From positions 7,644,445 to 7,708,444 of the forward strand of contig ML681964.1 in the NCBI GenBank assembly GCA_007922195.1: DNA of 64,000 nucleotides, in the 5' to 3' direction. The position numbers and the translations under genes were made by a program. Positions 53,455 through 64,000 of this stretch are shown here, one piece after another. The notes below the pieces were generated by a model that worked only from the letters and a program-made list of their open reading frames with translations, did no database searches and was not told where the DNA came from. This stretch comes from Podocnemis expansa (taxonomy: Eukaryota; Chordata; Testudines; Podocnemididae). Within the stretch, counting starts at the first letter, position 1. Each line of letters begins with the position of its first letter.

Positions 53455-54120
53455 GTTGATAATACCATTGCCCTATATAGAGGTAAGATCACCTTCCCAC
53501 TCTTGATCATTACTTTTGTTTATAACTCCAGTGATTACGTTAGCTCTTTGTGATATTGAGTTGGTTGTCCATTATGGCTCCTACATCCTATTCAGTTATT
53601 GCTTTCCAGAATACATTCCTTTTCCCTTCTGTAGATACAGTTATGCATCTTGTTCCTAGATGCATAACTTTGTATTTGGTTGCTTTAAAACACATTTTAT
53701 TTGAATTGAAGCTGTTCTGATAGCTCTATACAGCTGTTATTCTTACTATTTGCCATTCCTCCAATCTGTGTGTTGTTTTCAAATTTTATCAGTAGTGATT
53801 TTATAGTTACTTCCAGATAATTTATTGAAACACTGAATAGTATTAGGCTTAGTAGAACACTCCTCAATGTACCAGAAACACTGCTTTTAGGGACCTGATG
53901 GTTAGCCAGTTCTTCATCTATTTAGGCATGTGCTTTTTGGTGTTTGTACATGCTAAAATTTTAATCACAGTGTTGTGAAGTACTAAATCAAACACCTTAC
54001 AAAAATCTAAACAGTGCAGCTATGCAATTACTTTTACCAGTCGAACTTTTAACTCATCAAAGAATGAAATCAGGTTTAAAATTTTATTTTCCCATGGCAC
54101 CCTTGTCTCATTTGGTTGTG
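53455..54120 (-). mobile_element. CR1 LINE reverse transcriptase region, minus strand
   Basis: On the minus strand this encodes decayed reverse transcriptase text upstream of FADD. Plus-strand landmarks include TCCTAGATGCATAACTTTGT, TTCAAATTTTATCAGTAGTG, GATGGTTAGCCAGTTCTTCA and GTGAAGTACTAAATCAAACA followed by CCTTACAAAAATCTAAAC. Very decayed, with no open frame left. Confidence 0.75.
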
Positions 54121-54234
54121 GGGGAGAAGATAACTTTCCTCTCCAAAATTTCTAAAAATGCATAGTCTAGAAAACAAGAAGTGGCAAGCCATGATTTAAT
54201 AGTTTTTATGTCAATTCATGGGAAAGGCCACTAA

Positions 54235-54285
54235 TATTTCAGTAACTTGTGGTTCTAGACTCACATGGCTACCCCTTTTAGGGTT
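54235..54285 (-). mobile_element. Tortoise-type SINE head, minus strand
   Basis: TTCTAGACTCACATGGCTAC followed by CCCTTTTAGGG is the SINE head read backwards. The body to the left is unrecognisable. Confidence 0.55.
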
Positions 54286-56689
54286 CTAACTATTCTTTTG
54301 GGAATACCAAAATTAATGATGAGCTACAGACCCATAATTATAAATTATGAGTATTGATAAAGGTAAAAAAGAAGAAAAAATAAAATCAAAAGAGACACAA
54401 GCAGTGTACACCAGTGACTTTAACTAGTCTTTTCTGTATATCTCTCAGTGGAGAGTGTTCAACAGAGATTATGCTTTAAGAGCAGTATACCAACATGGGG
54501 ATGTCCTTCTGGAGGTAAACTAAGAGTAAAGCACATAATTCCTCAGTATGTAGTAAGTCCTGCATTAGTGTATCATAGATAAGTAAACTGTTTATAGAAA
54601 GACAACAGAATTTCTTTTAAATGTTAAGCTCTGTTTTCTTTATAATTGATTTACCTAAACAGTTTATGAATGGGCAGAGTAAGCAATTTTTACCTAATTC
54701 CTGCAAAACTGAAGAAAGTATTTTAATCAGGTGCTTAAAAGAAACCATTGAACAGTTACTCATAAAATAACCATTTATTTTTAAACCCACCCATTCATTG
54801 TAAGGAGTGGTCTCATAATTGGCAAATTAATGAAAACTGGGAATTTTAAATATTATAGCTCAGTATTTTTCTCTGTTTACTAAGGTAAGCTTATATCTTC
54901 TGTCCAAGAGCACACAGTCTGCTGGTGTTTAACAGAAAAAGTGTTAATACCTTAATCACAGCAGTGTTTTCATATTCTCTTAAAATAATTTCAAATTTAA
55001 ATCTAATCCTTTGGTGGGGTTTACAAACCCCAGCACCCCAACGATGTTGAAGTCTGGATGGTGTCATGTTGGGAAAGTAATGCTGGGCTGGAAGGTCACT
55101 GGGTTCTTGATGGTGTGGGGTGGTTTCCTTTGCTCTCTGTCCTGAGTGATCTTGCTACTGCTTCTGATCACTTAGCTTAGATGAAATGGGCAAAGCAGAG
55201 AAGAAAGTGCTCAGGATGAGGGTGCTTAGGAGAGAGAATAAGCAAGCATCTCGGTTCAGAGAAAGTTTATATTAATCTCTTTCCATAATCTCAAAGAAGG
55301 TAGAAGTTCACCTCTTTCAAGAGTTTGGCTGGATTCAAGTATTTGCTGCTGTTGCCTTTCACTGCCTCAGTGCCTTGGGACTGGTTGTGGTAACATTTTC
55401 AGCTCACAAATAAACAATTTGCTATTGCATAATAGTGAGGCTACACTTGAACTTTTGCTTTTGTCTGTGTGTCAGGAAATTCTCAGAACGCATTTAAAGT
55501 TAGATGTTTACCTACGTTTCTTCTATTCAGTTAATCTGAAATTGCTCTGTAGTTCCATTGGGGTTTAATAGGAGCTAAAGTTCTATACAGACACTTCTGC
55601 TTTCTACATAAAAGTCTGACTATCCCAACCTTTAGTTTTCTCCCACCTCACCATTTTACATTTTGTTTTGGGCTGGTCCCTCTTTCCTTGCTGTCTTGAT
55701 GCCTACAAAGGCACAGAAGGCATCAAGAGCAGAAGAGAGAGAGAGTCTCCCTGCTCTTGGTTCTCGTGCCTGGAACCGTGGTAGTCCCTGGCATTGGAAA
55801 GGAGTAATTGCAGGGAAATTAAATCCCCTAACAAGCATATATGAATGGAAATTTTCCAGAGGCTTGAAATTTAGCTAAAATTGGATGACTTTTCATGGGA
55901 ACAGCAAAAGGGATATCCTTGCTGCCAGGGCATCTCTTCCCCTACTAAATTTGAAATCCCTATTGCAAAGCATGAGGGTGCTAGAGCTTCCCAATGTGAG
56001 AATTTTAAGAATGTTTTAACAAGGGCAAAAATAACATATTTTCACATTCTAACTCTTGGAAATGGCTGAACTATTTTAGATAATCATTTAAATAAAACAA
56101 TAACAACAATGACCCCCCCCAGACATAGGCAGACATCTGGCATGGAAAATATGAGCCAATACAGTATCTGTTATGGAAAGTGTGAGACAGTACCACCCAC
56201 ATTTAATATTATCAGCTCCGCCTATATTTCAGTAGCATTTTAGTAAAACAGAAAATGTGACTTCATGCAACTGCAAGGAGATGGTCAAATGGATGTTCAA
56301 CTGAAAGATAACTAGACTCTCTTTTCTATACCATGTTCTTCACTGTAGTATCTGAACACCTTCTCTTAGAACATTAAGCAACATGACTAACATCTGCCAG
56401 CTGTTTGTTCTTATTCCCTCCCCAGATATGCACAATAGATTTTTTTTCTATTTTTCCTCAGTTTGGAATGAATTTTTGGGAAAGTATTGTGGGGGATCAT
56501 CACCAACCACATAAAAAAAAAGTAAATGCTCCTTTGTAGAAGTGATGCATAAAGATGTTCAAGGCTAATACTTGACTTCAGAGAAAACCCAGAAGGTGCA
56601 TATATTCTGCTGTAAGTCAGGATAGCTGCATTGAAGTAACACTTCTCTGAAGCTTTCTTGGAGATGACCCGGTCTCCATTCCTCATTAT
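54286..56689. other. No gene recognised
   Basis: Anonymous AT-rich DNA. A small inverted pair (GGTGGGGTTTACAAACCCCAG near 55012-55033) and a C run near 56113 are the only structures noted. Frames at 55656-56069 have no known content. Confidence 0.5.
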
Positions 56690-56905
56690 TGTTGTTTATT
56701 AGTGATTTGTATTATAGTAGCACCTTGCATTTCTAAATGTGGCTAGGACCATACTGTGCTAGACACTGTAAAAACAGCGGAGGAGGTAATATGCGCCACA
56801 AGTTGCTTAAAATCTAGACAGGGGAAAAAAAATGAGAGAAAGGACAAAACAGAGAACCAGTGACTAGCCCAAACTCAGAAAGGGGAACTGTGGCAGAGTT
56901 CTGAA
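56690..56905 (+). repeat. Old dispersed amniote repeat
   Basis: TTATTAGTGATTTGTATTAT, AGTAGCACCTTGCATTTCTA, ACCATACTGTGCTAGACACT, GTAAAAACAGCGGAGG, TTGCTTAAAATCTAGACAGG corresponds to the reptile repeat with GTATTACAGTAGCGCCTAG, TTGTGCTAGGCGCTGTACA and CTTACAGTCTAA. Confidence 0.65.
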
Positions 56906-57959
56906 CCCCCATGTCCTGGTCTCTATTCACTGTCTCCATCCTAACAGCCTTTCTTCCTCAATTTTTTTTTCAACTCTCATCTATTCAGTGCCACTTTCAC
57001 AGTTGCAGCATCTGCAAATGTGGCACCTCTGCCAAACATGATTATTTGATGGCCAGCAATTTAGGATTTTTTGTAATCTGGAGACATAGACAGTCTCAAA
57101 ATGTGAGACTTAGAACAAAACGTTGAATTTTGGCAAATCTAACTGTGACTCAGGCTAAGCTATTTGTTTCTCCTGATCAGCACAGTTTGACATTTCTCCC
57201 AGCCTTGCTTGTGAGAACAGCTCTCTAAAGTTAATATGCTAATTGCAGATGGAGAAGGAGGCACCCAGATAACATCTGTGTCACTAATGTTGGGTGTTCA
57301 TTGTGAGCAAGAGCTCACAGGAAACTATTTTTTCCCCAGCATTTCACTCACCCTAACCTATTTTGCTGTTTCCCGATACCAGAAACAAGATAGAAAGAAT
57401 GAAAGGGAAGTAGTAACAGAAATAAAATCTGAAAGGAAGGAACACAGAAATTAAGAAGAGAAACAATGTACAATTGAGGTTGAGATTCAATGTGAGATTT
57501 TGCAATGGTCATTGCCTACTTTTTTGTATCTACCCCATCTTGTACATGGCTCTTTGGCCCCAGGGCAAGAAGCAGCATATGCTAAAACCATCAGTTTGCT
57601 TCTTCCCACTCTGAACACTGTTAACAAACACTGTCTTGTTAACAGTGACAAATAACATACTTCAGAATAGCAATTTTGATTATATTGATCTGTTGGTAAT
57701 GGTGTCAGTGTTAGATGTTGCTAACAGTATGAGTCATGACCAGGCTTAACATTGCAACTTCACGCTGACCTTTTCTGCACCTATTTTGTTGTTCCTTCTG
57801 AAAGCTTTTTAGCTTACACAGAGAGGAATACAAGAATTTTGCTTTTATATTTAGATAAATTCCATTCAGATAGTGGGGCTGGATCCTCACCAATAAAATG
57901 ATGTAGAAATGCGTTACAGTGTTTTGAAGGAGAAACTTTGAACTTCAGTTTTCTTTCAG
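56906..57959. other. No gene; one small perfect hairpin
   Basis: 57616-57647 holds two perfect 12-bp arms (CACTGTTAACAA and TTGTTAACAGTG) with an 8-base loop. No terminator role is expected in a vertebrate. Nothing else identified. Confidence 0.5.
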
Positions 57960-58200
57960 ATGAAAGGTCTGATCCTGCACCTGTTGAAATTGTGGCAGAT
58001 TTCCAGGTGGTTTCACTGGCTCCATGGTCTTAGTCAAAATTGTTCATCCTGGAATTTGTGGAATTTTTCCCAGTTACTCAAAGGGAATTTCACATGCTGG
58101 GGTCTTTTCTTACATCTGTGTAAATTGGGAATAACTGCACTGTAGACATGGGAGCTGATTCTCCACTGTATTTCACCAGTTTATCATTGGTAGAACACCA
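57960..58200. repeat. Traces of old GATCCTGCAC / GATTCTCCACTG repeat
   Basis: GGTCTGATCCTGCACCTGTT at the left and AGCTGATTCTCCACTGTATT, preceded by ACATCTGTGTAAATTGGGAA, at the right resemble halves of an old palindromic sauropsid repeat. Weak. Confidence 0.35.
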
Positions 58201-59084
58201 GTGTGTGAAAATATAGGGTTGGAAGATGGAAGTAACATGGTAGAAGATCAGGCCTAGCGGAATTATACCCATGTAAACTGGGAAGAGACTCAGCCTGTGA
58301 GATTTTTTTACTTTAACATATGCATTACCATGTGTTCTGTTGTCAAGGTATGAGATCCTAAGAGAGAAGCATTCGTAGCTGCTGTTTAAGGTTATGGGGG
58401 TTGAACATGCCCATGGTTTCCAAGGTTCTGTTCCAACTGCAAAGATAAAGAAAGTGGAAGTGTGTATTAATATTTTTAAAGGAAAAATCTGTGGTATCAG
58501 GTTAGTCATCTTCACTGCAGGCTCTTTCATACATCCAATAGAGATATTGTGGTTCCCTAAGATTGAATCAAAAACATAGAGGATTTTTTAATAACTGTAA
58601 TTTCTGTGGTTTTGTTAAGTGTTCCTTTGTTTAACTCTAATGAGGTATCATGTTCTGTGTGACTTTTATGTTTAAAATAATATTTAAACAAAGTTTTTGG
58701 CAATGGATGAGATGCCAATTCCTATTATGATTTAGAATACCACAACGTAGAACTAGACATTTAAATTAACTTGACAGTGTTTGGTGGTTGTTTCTTCAAG
58801 TGAATAGAGATTTAGGCTTCTGAGATGTTACTCAGTTCACTTTATGCAGGTAACAATGGGTTTTATTTGTAGTGCCTGGTCTTTAAAGTATTCAGGTAGT
58901 GAAGTGAAGTATTCAACTAGTATTCAAGAATTCATAGTTCTTTATCCCTACTGAAGTAGAGCTGTGTCATATTAAATATATTTGTTTTATGATCCAAACT
59001 AATTAGAGGATGTTACACAGAGTATAGATGAGAACTCATTGAAGTATAAGTGTTTTAACTGAGCTTGAAATTTGTTGCGTGAGG
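58201..59084. other. No gene recognised
   Basis: The minus frame 58090-58530 (146 codons) is the longest here and has no domain I recognise. No repeat identified. Confidence 0.45.
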
Positions 59085-59180
59085 TAGGGATTATGACTTC
59101 TACTGTGTTTGGAAAGTACCCTGCACAGTGTGGGCATTACTGGAAACAAATAAGAAAATAAAGGTAGTAGTAGACTCTTG
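59085..59180 (+). repeat. Relic of the ACAGCGCCTAGCACA repeat
   Basis: ACTGTGTTTGGAAAGTACCC, TGCACAGTGTGGGCATTACT, GGAAACAAATAAGAAAATAA is a diverged copy of the family at 45596. Confidence 0.45.
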
Positions 59181-59921
59181 TATCCATATTTTATTAATTT
59201 TTACCCCTAATTGAATATTTTTAGGCTTTTGGGCTCTTACAGATAAACCATTTGAGGTAAATTATCCTGTCCTTTAAACATGGAAAATCAATAGTTAGGC
59301 TGGATTTATATAACAATAAATCATAGCAGAATTTATCCCATAAAAAACAATAAATAATATTTATAATAATGTGTTTAGATCTTTGAAGATTGCCAAAAGC
59401 ACCAAAAACATTTTTAAAAAAATCCAAGCCAAATCAAGGAACACCAAACAACTCATGAATACTTGCACAAACATATATCTTTTGTCTCCTGGTGATAGAG
59501 AAAGACAACAGGATTTTAGGCTGCATTTGCACTTTTTTGAACAATGGATTTACTTTGTATGGAAAATATAATTAATATCATGATTAAAATGTAGCTTAAT
59601 TAAATTGTTTTTCTAATGCTCATGAAAGGTGCCTGACTGATCTCCTCCACTGTTCACCTGCAAAAGTGCAGACTAACAGCAGAGCAACCTTCTTTTAATA
59701 TTCCTCAAGACTGAACTAGGAAAAGGAACTATGGTCTCCACGATGATTAGATCCTTGGTTAAAGTTAAACAAAATGTGTGTGTGTGCGCAACAGAGAGAT
59801 GCAAATATTTATTTCAAATTTGAAAACAAATTTTGTTTCTCCTATTTCCTCATGACTAAGGCCCTCATCTGGCAAAACAACTTAGTTAAATGTAGAATCA
59901 TAGACGGTATGTGCTAACAAT
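59181..59921. other. No gene recognised
   Basis: AT-rich; a short GTGTGTGTGTGCG tract lies at about 59776-59788. Nothing else. Confidence 0.5.
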
Positions 59922-60286
59922 GGCTGTGTCCACACTTGCAAAGTTAATTCAAAATAGTTATTTCAAATTAAGTACTTTGACTTTAAATTGAAGTAATTAA
60001 TTCAGATTAAAGAGTCTTCACTAGACTCCCAGTTTGAATTAAAGTAGACTTTATTAATTCAACTTAGAGAGTCTACACTAGACTCTCTAATTCAATTTGT
60101 CAATAGGGCAATTATATTGAATTAAGCCTACTCTCCAGCTAACAGTGGCTTAATTCTAAATAATAACATCAAAATAACCATTACTTCAAAATTAAAGGAG
60201 GTTGTATTATATCAAATTAGCCTTTCCTTGTTTCAAATTAAGGAAAAGCTTAATTTGATATAATAAAATGCCAGCGTGGCCAGGGA
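59922..60286. mobile_element. MITE with AATTCAAA-rich interior
   Basis: The left end GGCTGTGTCCACACTTGCAA is close to that of the MITE at 19715. The probable right end is GCCAGCGTGGCCAGGG, a weak inverted match. The interior has many TTAATTC / GAATTAA blocks and an AGAGAGTCT...AGACTCTCT inverted pair. The right limit is uncertain (could reach about 60312). Confidence 0.6.
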
Positions 60287-60412
60287 GTAAGTTTATTTTG
60301 AATTAAGCCTCCTCACTTAGAGGAATGAGTATATATTGCTGGATTGTTCATGTGCCCTCATACTTACCTCATGTTAGAGTACTCAGGCAACGGACTTTAG
60401 AAAACACCCTTA

Positions 60413-60608
60413 GGTCCAGATTTACAAAGGCTATTAGGTATCTTAAGTCAATTGAAGTTAGTTGCAATATCTCAAATTACTGTCTCAAGCAGATTACAGC
60501 TGGGTAAATGGGAGTTAAACACCTAATCTCCTTGATCACTTCTGGAAATCCCATGAGGTGCCGATCTGCATCGTTAGGAGCCTAAATACTTTGTTAATCT
60601 TGCCCTTA
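60413..60608. repeat. Old palindromic repeat (AGATTTACAAAGG / CTTTGTTAATCT)
   Basis: The left AGATTTACAAAGGCTATTAG, GTATCTTAA and the right TTAGGAGCCTAAATACTTTG, TTAATCTTG are reverse complements with mismatches. Same general class as 4520-4625. Confidence 0.55.
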
Positions 60609-61794
60609 GTGTCCAAAATTACTCCTTCATCTTTGGGGCATAGTGTTATTGGTAATTCAAGAGCTACAACATAACATAAATTTGTTCTGTAAATATTAGG
60701 GACTTTAGTCATGTGAGGTCTCCCATTCAAGCTAATGGAAGTTACTCCTATTCAAGCACATTTTGCCAGCATTAGATGCACGCAAATACTTAAAAACCAA
60801 AGCTGCCAAATAATGCTTATTGTAATGGTTGATTTTTGTCATGCGAATACCTGTGACACAGGAATAAAATGAAGACCACTGACTCATTTCACATAAGCTA
60901 TCAAACAGATTTTTTATGATGATCTTTAAAATCTAATTAGTTTGAATTTGGGGCAACTTAATAATGGGTAATGTCCCAAGACATTGCCTACACCACATCT
61001 CTGGTTTTTCAGAGTATCATTCAACATTCTTTCAAAAAATGCCTACTTGTGTTTCACACCAATGATCCTGGGCAATTTGATTCATAATAAAATATGTTGC
61101 TGGAAAGACTGTAGAATATTTAATCTTTTTTGTATTTTAGCTCTATTGATTTCTTATACGTCTTGTCTTTAGCATACTCCTTATGCAGTGCACTACAACT
61201 GAGAGGCCAGAGGAAAAGATGAATAGAAACATTTTACTTCTCCTGCACAATTTGTTTTCATTGGCTATTGCAGTTGGGAACATGAGAAGAAGGGTGTCCA
61301 TTTTAGCACTCTGTTTTCTTTAAAATTACAGTGTATTTATCATCACTCCAGTGAAAGTTGCTGTCCATTCCCCCCTCCTGTCTACAGTAGGTTTGACACC
61401 ATGAATTATCTGATAAATATTGTGTAAAATCATAGTTTGCCTACCAAAGATGCCATAAGCATTCCTTTTGTTAGTTTGAAATGACTTCTTTGTTTCTCTT
61501 CATTTCAACAAATTGGGGAATAACAGTTAGGGCCCAAGAAGGTGCATTCTTGACTTGAGTCCAGTTTGCGTTTTCTCCAACCTAGAGGCTGAGCAATGCA
61601 AAGAAGCCCCATTTTTCTGTTTCCTGTAACTTGTTTTTAACCAGATGCCAAATGGAGAATCAACACACTTCAGTTGCTTTGAAAATTATAACAAAAAGGG
61701 AAGATGATGGGACATAATTGTCTTGTTCTCTCATAGCACAATTGTTATTGATTTTCAAGAATGTAAAACTAAGTGTGAAATGAATATTTTTCAT
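60609..61794. other. No gene recognised
   Basis: Anonymous AT-rich DNA. Confidence 0.5.
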
Positions 61795-61925
61795 TCTGGA
61801 CCAGATTCTGCTGCTCCTATTTACCTGAAGAGTAGGATCTTACTTTGCAAATTGTCCTTTCAATTTCACTGGAACAACTTGTAATGTAAGATGCTAGTGA
61901 GAGTGAGTAAAGGTGGTAGACTTTG
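61795..61925. repeat. Trace of an old repeat (CCAGATTCTGCTGCTCCTATT)
   Basis: GGACCAGATTCTGCTGCTCC followed by TTACCTGAAGAGTAGGATCT is like old sauropsid repeats with CAGATTCTG and AGTAACTCC-type motifs. Low certainty. Confidence 0.3.
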
Positions 61926-64000
61926 ACTTTCTTTGTTCATTGGTCTCCCATGGAAGTTATTGGCAAAACACATGTTGATTTCAATGGTGTGGGATACAGA
62001 CAGTGAGTAGCACCATCAATGCTGCTTTATTTGCTTTTGTGTTGAAAGCACTATTTTCATGATTTTGGAAGGGAAAGCTGTAAAATATGAGACTCTAAGG
62101 AAGGGAAAGGCTTAAACAAAATCCCAGGATCCACAGAGCCTTGAATTGAATGAAAGCATGAGTTTGGATCAAGAGCCAAATTTCAGAATTGATCTCTATC
62201 TTAGTGATCTGAACCAAAAGAGTGGACCTGAACATCCACATACTTAGAGTAAGTTGTCCTCTGAACTATAATCCAAATTCTGTAGTTAGGATTTCATTCT
62301 CAGGGAATGTCACTAAATAGTTATCCATCCTGTCAAATTGTGGATCATACAAATCATAGTGAATGATATGATAACCATAGTAAGGAGTGTATAATGCAAG
62401 TCGACTTTCACATTATTGAGTCCTTCAGCACAAGTGGCCAGGAAACCCAATCACAGCAGTGCAGCATTTTTATTAAATTATAATGAAAAGTTTCCCCTTA
62501 ATCTGCCTCAATCATTATTTAGTAAGTATGAAGATATCTAATGTCTTTATTCTGTGAATGAGACTACTCATGTATTTAAAATTAGAAGCAAGATTTAAAT
62601 GCTTTGATGGATCAGGACCATAGAACTTTTGAAAGATATCAGATGGACAGCCTTGGAAATTGCAAGTGGTATACTTGCAGAACAAGATGGAAAGCTCTTT
62701 GTGATAGGTTTTACTGACTTCACAGTCTTGCACTACAGTTAAAGGAGTAGTGGAGCTATAATGTGCCAAGAAAGTCCTGTCTCTCAAGAGGTTTGGGCAT
62801 GGTTGCTGTGAGGATGGCCCTATCTAAAAGGAAGCTTTGGTGGTCATACAGGGGAAGAGTGACGGAGAATTGGGCTGGAGGAAAGCAGACAAGTTATACT
62901 GTTTGTAGTACTGGGGCAGGTTTGTTTGTTCTTAATCAGTTAATGCCACTTAAGTTAATTAAAAGCACATGACTTTTATTTGGAGATTTAATATATGACA
63001 GTGCTGGATTCCTCATTCACATTTGTTTGAGACATTTCTCTTCACTAAGAATCTCCCTTGAATTCTAGCTAAGGATTAGACTGCAGCCACCATCTGGGGT
63101 ACAGCTGCTGTGTATCAGAAGGTGAGAGACCAACAAAAATCTATAGCCTGGAATAATACAATGTGACAAAGGGTGGGCAAACCTACATGATCAGCATGCT
63201 GGATATTAATTCCCTCTGATTGCACCCTGGTTCTCTCACTTATGGACACGGAAGTATGATAGATCTAATTAAGAGTTCTTATTTGAAGGAAAAGAGTCCA
63301 TGTGTAGGTTCATTCAAACAGCATGACCCTGAGGAAGTTGTGAAACAATTTTCCAAGACTATTTCTGTTCAGCTAGGGGCAGGAGGGTCCCTGACTGAAA
63401 CTGAAGAGTGTAATAGTGGAGCATAATAGAGAGACAGAGGGACCAAATTTGAGTATATTTAGACCCTTTACCATGTGCCTTCTTGAATCCACTCCCCCAA
63501 CTTTCCCAGTTCTTCCAGTATCAGTGGCCACCAGGCTACCCAGTCCTCAGGAATATGGAAGGCCTGAATCCAGACTAAGGAAGTGGATATTCAGCAGGAA
63601 GATGTGGTTCTGGGAGCCCCACATCCTATGGCCTCTGGGACATGGTGGGCTTCAGCCTGATTTCTTTGGGTAAGAGATTGGGATTGGAGCAGGAGAACTG
63701 TGGGATGTAGGGGAGAGAGTTTGGAGCTGGGTGAAAAGGCAGTATAGGAGAGCTCAGGATTGGGTGTTGTGGAACAGCAATGGAAGGGATTGAGGCTGGT
63801 TATGTTGGCAGCAGAAGGTGGCCTGTGTGAAAAAGTTTGGTTGCTCCCCTACCTTTAGCCTGAGGCAGCCTTTATTTTGTGTTATAGGGGAAAAAATAAC
63901 CCTAAAAAAATGCTACTGAGATCGTTTTACTGACTAAATTGTTTGGCCCTGTCAGTTTCTATCTTGCTATCTCCCTACCACATATAGATAGCCTTGCTTA
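61926..64000. other. No gene recognised
   Basis: About 2 kb with no identifiable exon or repeat. Frames at 62515-62787, 63220-63426 and 63416-63673 are short and without recognised domains. Confidence 0.5.

Noticed and set aside
57616..57647. Perfect 12-bp hairpin as a terminator or miRNA precursor
   Set aside because: Too short for a miRNA precursor, and intrinsic terminators do not apply in vertebrate DNA.

Overview
The window looks like non-coding nuclear DNA of a reptile, most likely a cryptodiran turtle. I infer this from the repeats: many CR1 LINE pieces, a tRNA-derived SINE of the tortoise type (head reads GGATAGCC-TGTTAGTCTAG, body CAAGGAGT-TGTGGCAC-TTAAAGACTAACA), hAT and PIF/Harbinger elements, and short elements whose ends read GG-TATGTCTACAC. 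The species cannot be fixed from this sequence. No host exon, rRNA or tRNA gene, CpG-island promoter or CRISPR array could be supported. Open frames are short and overlap on both strands, as expected by chance or inside decayed transposons.

Layout. 1-13.2 kb: mostly anonymous AT-rich DNA with a possible LTR fragment (2.64-3.42 kb), SINE pieces and small MITEs. 13.2-16.6 kb: CR1 remnants, a 515-bp palindromic SINE, and a 700-bp hAT element inside a CR1 tail. 17.8-19.2 kb: decayed PIF/Harbinger transposase on the minus strand. 19.4-21 kb: minus-strand CR1 interrupted by a SINE that is itself interrupted by a Harbinger-type MITE with TAA target duplications. 21.6-22.35 kb: hAT element with a G-rich minisatellite and a perfect 8-bp target duplication. 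24.24-30.45 kb: the centrepiece, a two-gene PIF/Harbinger element (transposase on plus, Myb/SANT-like protein on minus, convergent poly(A) signals), split by two CR1 insertions, one lying inside a further MITE. 32.5-37.3 kb: CR1, MITE and hAT pieces nested in each other. 38.3-38.7 kb: ancient MIR split by a MITE. 40-42.5 kb: hAT pieces, a CR1 split by a hAT, and a SINE split by a GC-cored MITE. 44.6-54.3 kb: more CR1 (one split by a 581-bp hAT with an ATCTAGAT duplication, another by a SINE-bearing insert), hATs and SINEs. 54.3-64 kb: sparse, old repeats only.

The genes here are selfish-element genes. CR1 carries a reverse transcriptase (FADD or FVDD box) that makes and inserts its own copies. 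Harbinger uses a DDE transposase plus a Myb/SANT-like DNA-binding partner and makes 3-bp duplications. hATs make 8-bp duplications. SINEs and MITEs depend on those enzymes. Nesting order gives relative ages: MIR and some CR1 copies are older than the MITEs and hATs inside them, and CR1-b (27.74-29.34 kb) is among the younger insertions. Boundaries without a stated target duplication are approximate, by eye.
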